Part shown: piece after piece, positions 35,023 to 43,499 of the stretch
Layout: the number at the start of each line of letters is the position of its first letter
Numbering within the stretch: position 1 is the first letter of the stretch
Assembly: GCF_008710705.1 (NCBI RefSeq)
Contig: NZ_VYRZ01000003.1
Location: forward strand, 620,001 to 684,000
DNA: 64,000 nt
Direction: 5' to 3'
Origin: Microbacterium radiodurans
GTDB taxonomy: Bacteria > Actinomycetota > Actinomycetes > Actinomycetales > Microbacteriaceae
The notes under the pieces: generated by a model
Databases searched by the model: none
Told to the model about the DNA's origin: nothing
Seen by the model: the letters and a program-made list of their open reading frames with translations, nothing else
Translations under genes and position numbers: made by a program

Positions 35023-35786
35023 TCGCGATCGAGGGCCTCAGCCAGACGTTCCACACCCGCACCGGCACGGTCCACGCGCTGGAGGAGATCGATCTCACCG
35101 TCGCCGAGAACGAGTTCGTGACGCTGGTGGGTCGATCGGGGTGCGGCAAGTCGACGCTGCTGCGGGCGATCTCAGGGCTCGTGCCCCCGACCGCGGGACG
35201 CGTGAGCGTGGCGGGCACTCCGGTCACGTCCCCGCGGCGCGACGTGAGCTTCATGTTCCAGCGTCCCGCGCTGTTGCCGTGGCGGAACGTTCTCGAGAAC
35301 GTCCTGCTGCCCGCCGAGATCCTCCGCCTCGACAAACGGGCGAGTCGGCAGCGCGCACAGGAGCTGCTGACTCTCGCCGGGCTCGACGGCTTCGAGAAGA
35401 AGCTCCCGCACGAGCTCTCGGGCGGGATGCAGCAGCGCGTCTCGCTCTGTCGATCGCTGCTCCAGCGTCCCCGGGTGCTGCTGATGGACGAACCGTTCTC
35501 GGCGCTCGATGCGCTCACCCGCACCGAACTGTCGGAGGAGCTGCAGCGCATCGTGGCCGAGGAGAGCACGACGATCGTGTTCGTGACGCACTCGATCGAG
35601 GAGGCGGTCCTGCTCGCAGACCGCGTCGTCGTGATGTCGCCGCGTCCCGGGCGCATCCGGCGCATCATCGATGTCGACATCCCCCGACCGCGCACGCTCG
35701 GACAGGGTTCGCACACGGCCCAGTCGGCGCGCGTCAGCGCCGAGCTGCATGATCTGCTGCAGCCGGCGCGGGAGGAGGCGGCATGA
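35019..35786 (+). CDS. ABC transporter ATP-binding protein (SsuB/TauB-like)
   Basis: This 255-aa ATPase starts at ATG 35019, overlapping the previous stop. Walker A GRSGCGKSTLLRAISG, Q-loop MFQRPALLPW, signature LSGGMQQRVSLCRSL, Walker B VLLMDEPFSALD and FVTHSIEEAVLLADR are all intact. This set is typical for the nitrate/sulfonate/taurine subfamily, matching the NMT1-type binding protein. It energises uptake at the inner face of the membrane. The C-terminus extends about 30 residues beyond the core. It overlaps the permease gene by four bases. Confidence 0.9.
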   Translation: MIAIEGLSQTFHTRTGTVHALEEIDLTVAENEFVTLVGRSGCGKSTLLRAISGLVPPTAGRVSVAGTPVTSPRRDVSFMFQRPALLPWRNVLENVLLPAEILRLDKRASRQRAQELLTLAGLDGFEKKLPHELSGGMQQRVSLCRSLLQRPRVLLMDEPFSALDALTRTELSEELQRIVAEESTTIVFVTHSIEEAVLLADRVVVMSPRPGRIRRIIDVDIPRPRTLGQGSHTAQSARVSAELHDLLQPAREEAA

Positions 35787-36595
35787 GCGTCGCGAGCTCG
35801 GCCACGATGACGCACTCCGTCGTCGCGCCGCGCCGGACCGGGATCGCGCTGAGCGCCATCGCGCTGCCGCTGGTCGCCGTCGTCGGCGCCATCGCCCTGT
35901 GGTGGGGAGCAACGGTCGTGTTCGCCGTGCCGACCTTCATCGTGCCGGGGCCTCAGGTTGTGGCCGAGACGCTGGTCGCGAACTTCCCCTTCCTGCTCGA
36001 GCAGGCAGGGGCCACGGTGCTCGAAACCGTGCTCGGCTTCGTTATCGCGATCATCATCGGCGTGCCTCTGGCGATGCTCATCGCCCGATACCGCGTGCTC
36101 GAGCAGATGCTCTACCCGCTGCTGCTCGCGATCAACTCCGTGCCGAAGGTGGCCATCGCGCCGGTGCTGCTGGTCTGGATGGGCTTCGGCATCACGCCGA
36201 AGGTGGTGATGGTCGTGCTCCTGTGCTTCTTCCCGATCGTGCTCTCGACGGTCGCCGGTCTGCGGTCGACCCCGTCGGACCTCGTCGAGCTGACGTCGTC
36301 GCTGTCGGCGCGTCCGCTGGAGGAGTTCACGAAGGTCCGGCTCTGGTGGGCGCTGCCGCAGATCTTCGTGGGACTGAAGAACGCCATCACCCTCGCCGTC
36401 ATCGGCGCCGTGATCGGAGAGTTCGTCGGGTCGTCGTCGGGTCTGGGCTTCGTCATCGTGCAGTCGGGAGCCAGCGCGAACATGGCTCTCGCATTCGCGG
36501 CGATCCTGCTGCTGGCGGTCATCAGCATCGTGCTGTTCTATATGTTGGTTCTCGTGGAGAAGCGTCTGCTGCCGTGGGCGGAGGGGAACCGATGA
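35783..36595 (+). CDS. ABC transporter permease (SsuC/TauC-like)
   Basis: The 270-aa membrane protein has about six helices, including LSAIALPLVAVVGAIALWWG and VLETVLGFVIAIIIGVPLAM, and the EAA-like loop VELTSSLSARPLEEFTKVRL, which docks the ATPase. It belongs to the same subfamily as the binding protein and ATPase. Start and stop overlap its neighbours (ATGA both sides), so one transcript is expected through the GntR gene. Confidence 0.9.
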   Translation: MSVASSATMTHSVVAPRRTGIALSAIALPLVAVVGAIALWWGATVVFAVPTFIVPGPQVVAETLVANFPFLLEQAGATVLETVLGFVIAIIIGVPLAMLIARYRVLEQMLYPLLLAINSVPKVAIAPVLLVWMGFGITPKVVMVVLLCFFPIVLSTVAGLRSTPSDLVELTSSLSARPLEEFTKVRLWWALPQIFVGLKNAITLAVIGAVIGEFVGSSSGLGFVIVQSGASANMALAFAAILLLAVISIVLFYMLVLVEKRLLPWAEGNR

Positions 36596-37287
36596 GTCTC
36601 CCCTCCGGCTCGCTCGCCTTCGAGCTCACGCCGTCTCCGTCTGCCCTCGGGCACCGAACGCTGGCCGACAACGTCGCGGAAGCGCTGCACCAGGCGATCC
36701 TGCGCGGCGAGTATCCGGCCGGCACGTGGCTGCGCATTCAGGACCTCGCGGCGACCTTCGAGACGTCCTCGATGCCGGTGCGTGAGGCGCTCCGCCGTGT
36801 CGCGGCCCTCGGGCTCGTGGAGGTCGTGCCGCACCGCGGCGCGCGTGTCGTCGAACTCTCCGTCGCCGACCTGGAGGACACGTATCGCACCCGGCGGGTC
36901 ATCGAAGGGGCTCTGGTGGGTGAGGCTGCCCGCGAGTTCACTGCCGAGACCGAGGCCGCCGCGGCGGCCGCGCTCGAAGAGCACGAACGGCTGATCGACG
37001 CCGGCAGCGTCGAAGCGGCGCGTCAGGCTCACACCGCCTTCCACTTCGCGATCTACCGCGCGTCGCAGTCGCGGTGGCTGCTCCGCTCGCTCGAACCCGT
37101 CTGGCAGAACAGCGAGCGCTACCGATTCGCGTCGCCGGCCGACACCTCTGCGCGCAGCCGCTCGCATCAGGAGCACACCGAGATCCTCCAGGCGTGCGCC
37201 GACCGCGATGCCGACCGTGCACGACACGCGATCGAGCTCCACCTCGACGGAGCCGTCCGCCGCATCCGCGGCGCCATGTCTGTCTGA
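36592..37287 (+). CDS. GntR-family regulator, FCD (FadR-type) subfamily
   Basis: The 231-aa regulator starts at ATG 36592. The winged HTH is complete: VAEALHQAILRGEYPAGTWL, RIQDLAATFETSSMPVREAL, RRVAALGLVEVVPHRGARVV. The helical FCD ligand domain follows (DLEDTYRTRRVIEGALVGEA ... HTAFHFAIYRASQSRWLL ... RSHQEHTEILQACADRDADR), with Asp and several His suited to metal-dependent ligand sensing. Regulators of this type bind short inverted repeats; two matching 17-bp sites flank the gene block (33,927 and 37,327). It probably controls uptake and degradation together, released by a pathway intermediate. Confidence 0.9.
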   Translation: MSLPSGSLAFELTPSPSALGHRTLADNVAEALHQAILRGEYPAGTWLRIQDLAATFETSSMPVREALRRVAALGLVEVVPHRGARVVELSVADLEDTYRTRRVIEGALVGEAAREFTAETEAAAAAALEEHERLIDAGSVEAARQAHTAFHFAIYRASQSRWLLRSLEPVWQNSERYRFASPADTSARSRSHQEHTEILQACADRDADRARHAIELHLDGAVRRIRGAMSV

Positions 37288-37326
37288 CCGGCCCGCCCGG
37301 CGGCCCAGCCGCCGCCTTCCTCACGA

Positions 37327-37343
37327 TGTGATCAACGATCAAA
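37327..37343. promoter_or_regulatory. Candidate GntR (FCD) operator, site 2
   Basis: TGTGATCAACGATCAAA lies eight bases before the Ldh-type gene and contains the dyad TGATC-AAC-GATCA. It matches site 1 at 14 of 17 positions. The 63-bp gap after the GntR stop suggests a second, internally regulated promoter for the catabolic genes. Confidence 0.55.
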
Positions 37344-37350
37344 GGAAACC

Positions 37351-38421
37351 ATGTCTTCTGTGACCCTGCCCGCGGAGCATCTGCGCGGCGCGACGGCGGC
37401 GATCTTCGTCTCTGCCGGTCTCACGCGGGAGGACGCCGACGCCGTCTCGCATCACCTCGTCGGCGCCGACGAGGCGGGCGTGCCCTCCCACGGCATCCTC
37501 CTCGTTCCCATGTACATCGATCGACTGCTCGCCGGATCGGTCTCGGCAGGCGGGCCGTCGACGGTCGTCTCAGACAGCGGCGCCGTCGCCGTCATCGACG
37601 CGAATCATGTGTTCGGTCAGCTGAGCGCTGCAGCCGCGATGGACCTCGCCATCGCCAAGGCGCGCACGCACGGTGTCGGCGTCGTGACCGTCCGCCACGC
37701 GTTCCACTTCGGGCGCGCATCGGTATACGCCGACGCCGCCGCGGGGGAGGGGATGATCGGCGTCGCCGCCTGCAACACCCGTCCCATGATGCCGGCTGTC
37801 GGCGGTGCCGAACCGGTCGTCGGCAACAACCCGATCGCTATCGCGGTGCCGGGTGATGGTGCGCACGGCTTCACCCTCGACATGGCGCTGTCGGAGGTCG
37901 CGCTCGGCAAGATTCGACTCGCCGACGCGCGGGGAGAGAGCATCCCCGATCACTGGGCGACCGACGACGCAGGACGGGCCACGACCGACCCCGCTGCCGC
38001 GATCTCCGGGATGCTGCTTCCCATGGGGGGAGCGAAGGGCTTCGGTCTCGCGCTGGTGGTCGAGGCCCTCACCGGCGTGCTGTCGGGAGGCGCCGTCGGG
38101 CGCGAGGTCACCGGGCTGTACGCCGACCCGTCGGTGGCGAACGATTCGGCCCAGTTCTTCCTCGCGCTCGATGTGTCGCGCTTCGTCGAGCCGACTCAGT
38201 TCGCCGATGGCCTGCGCCGGCTCGTCGAACCGGTGCTGGAATCCCGCGCGCGTCCGGATGCGAATCCGATTCGGTTGCCCGGACACGGTGCGCGAAGACG
38301 CGCAGAGCGTGCCGAGACCGATGGTGTCGTCGTCTCGACGGCCGTGCTCGCGGCGCTGACCGACGCCGCGGAACGGGTGGGCGCCGATCTGGTCCCCTGG
38401 ATGCCGGAGGCGGTGCGATGA
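37351..38421 (+). CDS. Malate/L-lactate/ureidoglycolate dehydrogenase family oxidoreductase
   Basis: The 356-aa enzyme (ATG 37351 after AAAGG) belongs to the Ldh2 family of NAD(P)-dependent 2-hydroxy-acid dehydrogenases: LVGADEAGVPSHGILLVPMY near 40-60, VGVVTVRHAFHFGRASVYAD near 110-130, PVVGNNPIAIAVPG near 150, MLLPMGGAKGFGLALVVEAL near 225. The conserved His in 'SHG' and 'RHAFHFG' fit the family's catalytic set. Besides malate and lactate, members reduce or oxidise ureidoglycolate, sulfolactate and cyclic imino acids. In this operon it probably handles a 2-oxo or 2-hydroxy acid side chain. Confidence 0.8.
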   Translation: MSSVTLPAEHLRGATAAIFVSAGLTREDADAVSHHLVGADEAGVPSHGILLVPMYIDRLLAGSVSAGGPSTVVSDSGAVAVIDANHVFGQLSAAAAMDLAIAKARTHGVGVVTVRHAFHFGRASVYADAAAGEGMIGVAACNTRPMMPAVGGAEPVVGNNPIAIAVPGDGAHGFTLDMALSEVALGKIRLADARGESIPDHWATDDAGRATTDPAAAISGMLLPMGGAKGFGLALVVEALTGVLSGGAVGREVTGLYADPSVANDSAQFFLALDVSRFVEPTQFADGLRRLVEPVLESRARPDANPIRLPGHGARRRAERAETDGVVVSTAVLAALTDAAERVGADLVPWMPEAVR

Positions 38422-38557
38422 GAGGGACGTGGGGATGACGGTGACGGTGACGGTGACGAAGGGACCGTGCGATGACGAGATCGTTCGCTGAAAGCGACCG
38501 TGCGATGAAGAGGCTCGGCGATGGGAGAAGTCCGGCGATGAAGGAGACCCTGCGATG
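38408..38557 (+). repeat. Degenerate GCGATGA repeat region between Ldh and SDR genes
   Basis: GCGATGA recurs at 38415, 38469, 38502, 38535 and 38552 (with GCGATGG at 38518). A 13-bp unit GACCGTGCGATGA is exact at 38463-38475 and 38496-38508. Three tandem GACGGT units (38438-38455) are embedded. The first GCGATGA contains the Ldh stop and the last contains the SDR start codon. It looks like repeated duplication of an ATGA-type gene junction. Confidence 0.6.
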
Positions 38558-39289
38558 AAGGCAGCTTTCGACGCGCGCGCCGAGGTCGTCGTGATCACCG
38601 GCGGCGCGAACGGCATCGGTCACGGGCTCGCGCACGCGATCGCGGGTGCCGGTGGCCAGGCGGTGGTGTTCGACATCACCGCGGGGGAAGCGTGGGCGGG
38701 CCCGGGACCGGGTTCGGTGGAGTACGTCGCCGTCGACGTCTCGGATCGCGAGGCCGTCGTGGTGGCCGTGAGCGAGGTCGTCGCTCGGCACGGCCGCATC
38801 GACGGACTCGTGGCGGGCGCCGCGGTGCAGCCGCGCATCGCGGTGACCGAGATGACGGCGGCCGACTGGTCGCGCGTCCTCGACGTCAATCTCGACGGCG
38901 TCGTCTGGGCTGCGCAGGCGGTGCTCCCGCACATGATCGCGCAGCGGAGCGGCTCGATCGTCGTCTTCAGCTCGGGGCTGGCGCTCGTCGGCCGAGCGGG
39001 CGCGGCGGCCTACGCGGCGTCGAAGGGCGCCCTCCTCCCGTTCGCGAAGTCGCTCGCGGCGGAGGTCGCCGAGCATCGGGTGCGGGTGAACGTGCTGGCC
39101 CCCGGTGTGATCGACACACCCCAGTTCCGTGCGGCGAACCCCACCGGCGGCGAGCGCGAGCACTGGGATCGCACGACGGGGGTCGGAACACCCGACGACG
39201 TCGTGGGACCGTTGCTCTTCCTCCTCTCCGACGCCGCCACCATGACCGGCTCCACCCTGTCCCGCGATCGTTCCTTCCCGAGGAGTTGA
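38555..39289 (+). CDS. SDR-family oxidoreductase
   Basis: The 244-aa enzyme (ATG 38555 after GAAGGAGA) is a classical short-chain dehydrogenase: cofactor motif ITGGANGIGHG near 11-21, a DVS-type segment near 55, AAVQPR in the NAG position, Ser in VVFSSGLAL and the YAASK catalytic pair near 150, and a C-terminal TGSTLSRDRS. The Asp in VVFDI after the second strand suggests NAD use. It lies one base before the monooxygenase gene, so it probably oxidises or reduces a pathway alcohol or ketone. Confidence 0.85.
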   Translation: MKAAFDARAEVVVITGGANGIGHGLAHAIAGAGGQAVVFDITAGEAWAGPGPGSVEYVAVDVSDREAVVVAVSEVVARHGRIDGLVAGAAVQPRIAVTEMTAADWSRVLDVNLDGVVWAAQAVLPHMIAQRSGSIVVFSSGLALVGRAGAAAYAASKGALLPFAKSLAAEVAEHRVRVNVLAPGVIDTPQFRAANPTGGEREHWDRTTGVGTPDDVVGPLLFLLSDAATMTGSTLSRDRSFPRS

Positions 39290-39290
39290 C

Positions 39291-40934
39291 ATGTCGAATC
39301 TCCCACCCGTCGCCGAGCCCGGCCCCGATGCGGCAGCCGTTCACCCGGTCGTGATAGCCGGCGCGGGTCCCATCGGTCTCATCACCGCGCTCGGTCTCGT
39401 CCATCACGGCATCCCGGTGATCGTGCTCGAAGACGACGCCGAGCTCTCGCGCGACACGAAGGCGGGCACGGTCCTGACGCGCACCCTCGAAGTGCTCGAC
39501 CGTTATGACGCGGTCGAGCCGGTGCTGCGCGACTCGGTGCGCCTCGACGAGATCGGCGACATCGAACGGGCGACCAACGTCGCGCGCTTCTCGGTGCGCA
39601 CTGAGAAGCTGGTCGACGACACCCGGTACCCGTTCGTCGTCAACATCCCGCAGAACTCGCTCGAAGCCTCCCTCTACGCCACCCTCCGCGAGCGTGCCGG
39701 CGCGGCCGTGCGCCTGCGGCACCGCGTCGAGGGCTTCTCGCAGACCGACGAGGGTGTCGTGCTCCAGGTGGCTTCGCCCGAGGGAGCCTACGATCTGCGT
39801 GCGCAGTACGTGCTCGCCTGCGACGGCGGACGATCGACGATCCGCGGACAGCTGGGGATCGCCGTCGCCGGAAAGACCCTCGAGGCGCGATACATGCTCG
39901 TCGACCTGCGCGTCGATCTCGACGTCGACAATCCGCGCGACTACCCCTACCTCGCCTACTTCTCGGATCCCGACGAGTGGATGATCCTCGTGCGCCAGCC
40001 GCACTGCTGGCGGTTCCTGTTCCCGCTGGCCGCGGGCGAGGCCGAGCCCGACGAGACGCAGCTGCGCGAGAAAGCCCTCCGCTTCATCGGCGACGTCGAC
40101 GACGTCGAGGTGCTCGGGACGAACATCTACTCCGTGCATCTGCGCATCGCCGAGCGCTGGCGGGAGGACCGCGTCTTCCTGATGGGGGATGCCGCGCACC
40201 TCATCACCCCGATGTGGGCTCTCGGACTGAACACCGGCGTCCTCGACGCGTCCAACCTCCCGTGGCGTCTGGCCTGGGTGCTGCGCGGCTGGGCCGACCC
40301 GACGCTGCTGGACGGCTACGAACGCGAGCAGTCGGCCGTCGCCGTCCGCGGCTCGGCCGAGATGGCCGAGCTCGCCCGCGCCGCGATGGAGCACGTCGAC
40401 GAGACCTCCGCCACGACACGCGCGGACTGGGGTTACGCCATGACGCGCACCCTGCTGGGGGTCCGCCTGGATGTCGGCGGCGCCGATGCGTGGGGGATGT
40501 CACCCGCCGGGTCCGAGCCGTCCGCCGTGCGCGTGGGGGACCGCATCCCCGACCTCGTCGTGTTCGGGCCGGATGGCGGGCGTCACCGATTGCACGACCT
40601 CGTCTCCGACAGCTTCGTGGCGCTCGTGTTCGCCGATGCGCGCCGTCGCCCTGCTCTGCCGGCCGAGGCGCCCGGGCTGGGGTGCTTCGTCGTCAGCCGC
40701 TGGGACGCCCCCCACGATTCGGGGCTGCGCGAGCGGTTCCTCTTCGACCCGGGCAGCCTCGTGCGGGAGCGGCTGGGAGTGGAGGACGACACCGTCGTCC
40801 TCGTCCGTCCCGACGGCCACGTCGCGGCGATCCTGCCGCGAGGTTCCGGCGACCCCGCCGAGGTGTACCGCTCGATCGTGCGGCCCGCGGGGGCCGCCTC
40901 GCGAAGCACAGGGACTGCTCATGGCACGCGGTGA
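39291..40934 (+). CDS. FAD-dependent aromatic monooxygenase (MhpA/PheA/TfdB type)
   Basis: The 547-aa flavoprotein inserts oxygen into an aromatic ring using NAD(P)H. FAD motifs are present: GAGPIGLITALGLVHHG near 23-40, the DG motif LACDGGRSTIRGQLG near 180, and GDAAHLITPMWALGLNTGV near 300. The C-terminal about 120 residues (RVGDRIPDLVVFGPDGGRHR onward) form the thioredoxin-like domain typical of phenol hydroxylase/TfdB/MhpA enzymes. The sequence PMWALGLNTG replaces the usual P-G-QGMN-G pattern, a notable change that may mark a distinct subgroup. Its 3' end overlaps the next gene by 14 bp. Confidence 0.88.
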   Translation: MSNLPPVAEPGPDAAAVHPVVIAGAGPIGLITALGLVHHGIPVIVLEDDAELSRDTKAGTVLTRTLEVLDRYDAVEPVLRDSVRLDEIGDIERATNVARFSVRTEKLVDDTRYPFVVNIPQNSLEASLYATLRERAGAAVRLRHRVEGFSQTDEGVVLQVASPEGAYDLRAQYVLACDGGRSTIRGQLGIAVAGKTLEARYMLVDLRVDLDVDNPRDYPYLAYFSDPDEWMILVRQPHCWRFLFPLAAGEAEPDETQLREKALRFIGDVDDVEVLGTNIYSVHLRIAERWREDRVFLMGDAAHLITPMWALGLNTGVLDASNLPWRLAWVLRGWADPTLLDGYEREQSAVAVRGSAEMAELARAAMEHVDETSATTRADWGYAMTRTLLGVRLDVGGADAWGMSPAGSEPSAVRVGDRIPDLVVFGPDGGRHRLHDLVSDSFVALVFADARRRPALPAEAPGLGCFVVSRWDAPHDSGLRERFLFDPGSLVRERLGVEDDTVVLVRPDGHVAAILPRGSGDPAEVYRSIVRPAGAASRSTGTAHGTR

Positions 40935-41604
40935 CGTCGTCTTCGCGCCCGATGGCGAGCGGATCGAGCTCGTCGACATCGGCACGGAGCTGATCCTCGA
41001 CCATCCGCTCGTCCGCGTGTGGGACGTCGCACTGGAGGCGGGCGGCCGGCACTCCTGGCATCTGCACGGCAACCCGTACGTCGTCCTCTCCGTCGTCGGC
41101 TCGACGGGGCGCATGGACTGGCTCGACGGCAGCCCCTCGCGCGAGATCTCGGAGTACAGCGGCGGCGCGGTGTTCCGTCCCGTGTCACCGGTGCACCGTC
41201 TGACGAACACCGGCGACGCGTTCTATCGCAACCGCCTGGTGGAGTTGAAGCATCTGGGCGAGCTCGTGCCGACCGGACCGGTCGACGTGGGGGCCGGAGC
41301 ACGAAGCGTGCACGGCGTGCGTCCGCCCGGGGCCGCTGACCCCGGTGACGGGCGGGTGCCGATCCTCGCCGACGCGCACGTACGCGTGTGGACGGTGACC
41401 CTGGCTGGCGGAGACACCGTGCACGTCGATCGGATCGACGTGCCTCACGTCGTCGCGGAATGCGACGGCGAGCTCGAGGGCGCGGCATTGCTGTCGTCCG
41501 TGCGCGTCGCCGAACGCGGAGACCTCGACCTCGAGAACACCGCCGCGCACCCGCGCATGTGGTTCATCATCGCGCTGGACTATCTGAAGGAGGACGCCCG
41601 ATGA
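40921..41604 (+). CDS. Cupin-domain protein (first cupin)
   Basis: The 227-aa product starts at ATG 40921 inside the monooxygenase 3' end. It appears to have two cupin-like halves: residues 25-115 (GGRHSWHLHGNPYVVLSVVG ... FRPVSPVHRLTNTGD), with His candidates for a metal, and residues 140-220 (VRVWTVTLAGGDTVHVDRID ...). Bicupins with one good metal site are found among dioxygenases and isomerases of aromatic pathways. Whether it cleaves a ring or reshapes an intermediate is unknown. It overlaps the next cupin gene by four bases. Confidence 0.65.
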   Translation: MARGDVVFAPDGERIELVDIGTELILDHPLVRVWDVALEAGGRHSWHLHGNPYVVLSVVGSTGRMDWLDGSPSREISEYSGGAVFRPVSPVHRLTNTGDAFYRNRLVELKHLGELVPTGPVDVGAGARSVHGVRPPGAADPGDGRVPILADAHVRVWTVTLAGGDTVHVDRIDVPHVVAECDGELEGAALLSSVRVAERGDLDLENTAAHPRMWFIIALDYLKEDAR

Positions 41605-42158
41605 CCGAGAACACCCCCGAGCCGCCTGCCGACCTGCCGCTGGTCGCGGCGCCCCCGCGGCCGTCGGCGATCGACGCCCAGGAATGGGCCGAGAATCTGT
41701 CGGAACCCGCTCGGTACGGTGGCGAGGCGCCCGACCGTTCCCGCGAGCAGTCCGGGTTCACCTCCGATGGCGAGGCCGCCCACCGCTTCCGCGAGATCCT
41801 CGTGCAGACGGGCGATCTCGCGTGGGTGGACAAGACCCTCGCGGGGCTCAGTCAGAAGGCCCTCTGGCGCAACGACGACACCGGCGCATCGATCACCCTC
41901 GTCCGATTCCTGAAGGGGTCGGGCATCCCCTCCCGGCACGCGCACGCGTCGAATCAGTTCATGTTCTGTCTGACCGGCCGCTACACCTACGTCCCGACCT
42001 CCATCACCCTCACCCCCGGCTCCTTCTATTGGAACCCGCGCGGGAGCCTTCACGGACCGACGATCGCCGAGGAGGACACCGTCCTGCTCGAGGTCTATGA
42101 CGGTCCCCACTACCCGACCCAGCCCAGCTGGTACACGAACGCCGACGACGCGCGCTGA
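41601..42158 (+). CDS. Cupin protein, 2,4'-dihydroxyacetophenone dioxygenase-like
   Basis: The 185-aa product starts at ATG 41601 (ATGA overlap). The cupin motif is clear: GSGIPSRHAHASNQFMFCLT (His ligands at the H-A-H step), RYTYVPTSITLTPGSFYWNP and a closing His in RGSLHGPTIAEED. The 'Y-x-Y ... G-S-F-x-x-x-P-x-G-x-x-H' pattern resembles cupins of the dihydroxyacetophenone dioxygenase group, which split C-C bonds of hydroxylated aromatic ketones. Ring or side-chain cleavage after the monooxygenase step would fit. Metal-ligand assignment is by eye. Confidence 0.65.
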   Translation: MTENTPEPPADLPLVAAPPRPSAIDAQEWAENLSEPARYGGEAPDRSREQSGFTSDGEAAHRFREILVQTGDLAWVDKTLAGLSQKALWRNDDTGASITLVRFLKGSGIPSRHAHASNQFMFCLTGRYTYVPTSITLTPGSFYWNPRGSLHGPTIAEEDTVLLEVYDGPHYPTQPSWYTNADDAR

Positions 42159-42180
42159 GCGCCTCACGAAAGGACACGAC

Positions 42181-42600
42181 ATGCCCAAGACAGAGGTGCG
42201 CTCCGCCGCTCTCGCCGTTCCCAACGGACACTTCGCCCAGGCCACCACCGCCCCGGCATCGGGACAACTGGTGTTCATCTCCGGGATGACCGCGCGCAGC
42301 GCCGACGGGTCCGTCGCCGGCATCGGCGACATCTCGGCGCAGACCCACCAGGTGTGCCGCAATCTGCAGGCAGCCGTGGAGGCGGCCGGCGGCACGCTGG
42401 ACGACATCGCCCGGGTCGATGTCTACGTGCGCAACATGGAGGACTTCGACGCGATCCACGCCGTCCGCCGCCAGTACTTCACGGGCGTCGCTCCGGCGTC
42501 GACGATGGTGGAGGTCTCCAAGTTCGTGAATAAGGACTACCTGATCGAGATCAACGCCATCGCGGTCGTGTCCGGCGCGGACCCGGAGGGCGAGCGGTGA
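42181..42600 (+). CDS. RidA family protein (enamine/imine deaminase type)
   Basis: The 139-aa product is a typical RidA/YjgF trimer subunit: GQLVFISGMTARSADGSVAG near 28-45, QTHQVCRNLQAAVEAAGGTL, ARVDVYVRNMEDFDAIHAVR, and the C-terminal ASTMVEVSKFVNKDYLIEIN with Glu in the usual catalytic area. The arginine commonly found in PARST is replaced (PASTMVEV), suggesting a subgroup with a different substrate, such as 2-aminomuconate deaminase relatives. In an aromatic operon it may hydrolyse an enamine or imine intermediate. It overlaps the next gene by four bases. Confidence 0.82.
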   Translation: MPKTEVRSAALAVPNGHFAQATTAPASGQLVFISGMTARSADGSVAGIGDISAQTHQVCRNLQAAVEAAGGTLDDIARVDVYVRNMEDFDAIHAVRRQYFTGVAPASTMVEVSKFVNKDYLIEINAIAVVSGADPEGER

Positions 42601-43499
42601 GGATCGGCCTCGTTCGGATCGGCGGCGCCGACCGTACGTTCGTCGTGCGGGGTGAGGATCTGATCGTCCTCCCCGCGGGAGCGCCGACCCCCGACGATGT
42701 CGTGCGCTCGGACGCCGCGCGCGCCGAGGTCGACCGGCTGAGCGCCGACGGCGTCGTCCTGACCGAGCACGAGCACGAGATCCTCGCGCCGCTGCAGCGG
42801 TTCGGACGCGACGTGCTCTGCACGGGCTGGAACTACTGGGACCACTTCGAAGAGTCGAAGGGCAAGCGCGAGGGGCAGGACCCGGCCGAACAACCGCAGC
42901 ATCCGACGTTCTTCACGAAGGGCCCCGGCACCGTGATCGGTCCGCACGACGACATCCCGTTCGACCCTCACCTGTCGCAGAAGTGGGACTACGAGGTCGA
43001 GATGGCGCTCGTGATCGGGCGCGACGGCCGGTCGATCCCCGAGGATCGGGCGCTCGAACACATCGCGGGCTACGTCGTCGTCAACGATGTCTCGCAGCGC
43101 GACCTTCAGCGCGCGCACGGTGGTCAGTGGCTCAAGGGCAAGTCGATCGACGGGTCGCTGCCGATGGGACCCTGGCTCACCACGGCCGACGAGGTCGACC
43201 TCGACGCCGGACTCGAGCTGTCGTTCTCGCTGAACGGCGTCGAACTCCAGCGGGCGACGACCAGGCAGATGGCCTTCGACATCCCGCGCATCATCGCCGA
43301 GCTCAGCCATGGCATGACCCTGCGTGCCGGCGACGTCGTGCTCACGGGCACGCCGTCGGGCATCGGGAACGCGCGGGAGCCGCAGATCTTCCTCGGCGAC
43401 GGCGACGTGCTCGTGTCGGAGGTCTCCGGGCTCGGAGCGCTGCGCAACACGATGCGGCGCACCTCGCTGACGGCGTACCTCGCCGGGGACCGGGGATGA
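42597..43499 (+). CDS. Fumarylacetoacetate hydrolase family protein
   Basis: The 300-aa enzyme starts at GTG 42597. The FAH C-terminal domain has the metal-binding acids in DYEVEMALVIGRDGRSI (Glu-x-Glu) and the partner Asp in VVNDVSQRDLQ, then KGKSIDGSLPMGPWL and LTGTPSGIG, all typical. Members hydrolyse C-C bonds of fumarylacetoacetate, fumarylpyruvate or acylpyruvates, or isomerise/decarboxylate hydroxymuconates. It would act after ring opening. It overlaps the amidohydrolase gene by four bases. Confidence 0.85.
   Translation: MRIGLVRIGGADRTFVVRGEDLIVLPAGAPTPDDVVRSDAARAEVDRLSADGVVLTEHEHEILAPLQRFGRDVLCTGWNYWDHFEESKGKREGQDPAEQPQHPTFFTKGPGTVIGPHDDIPFDPHLSQKWDYEVEMALVIGRDGRSIPEDRALEHIAGYVVVNDVSQRDLQRAHGGQWLKGKSIDGSLPMGPWLTTADEVDLDAGLELSFSLNGVELQRATTRQMAFDIPRIIAELSHGMTLRAGDVVLTGTPSGIGNAREPQIFLGDGDVLVSEVSGLGALRNTMRRTSLTAYLAGDRG

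Noticed and set aside
38437..38557. CRISPR array
   Set aside because: Repeats are too short and spacings irregular; they are gene-junction duplications.
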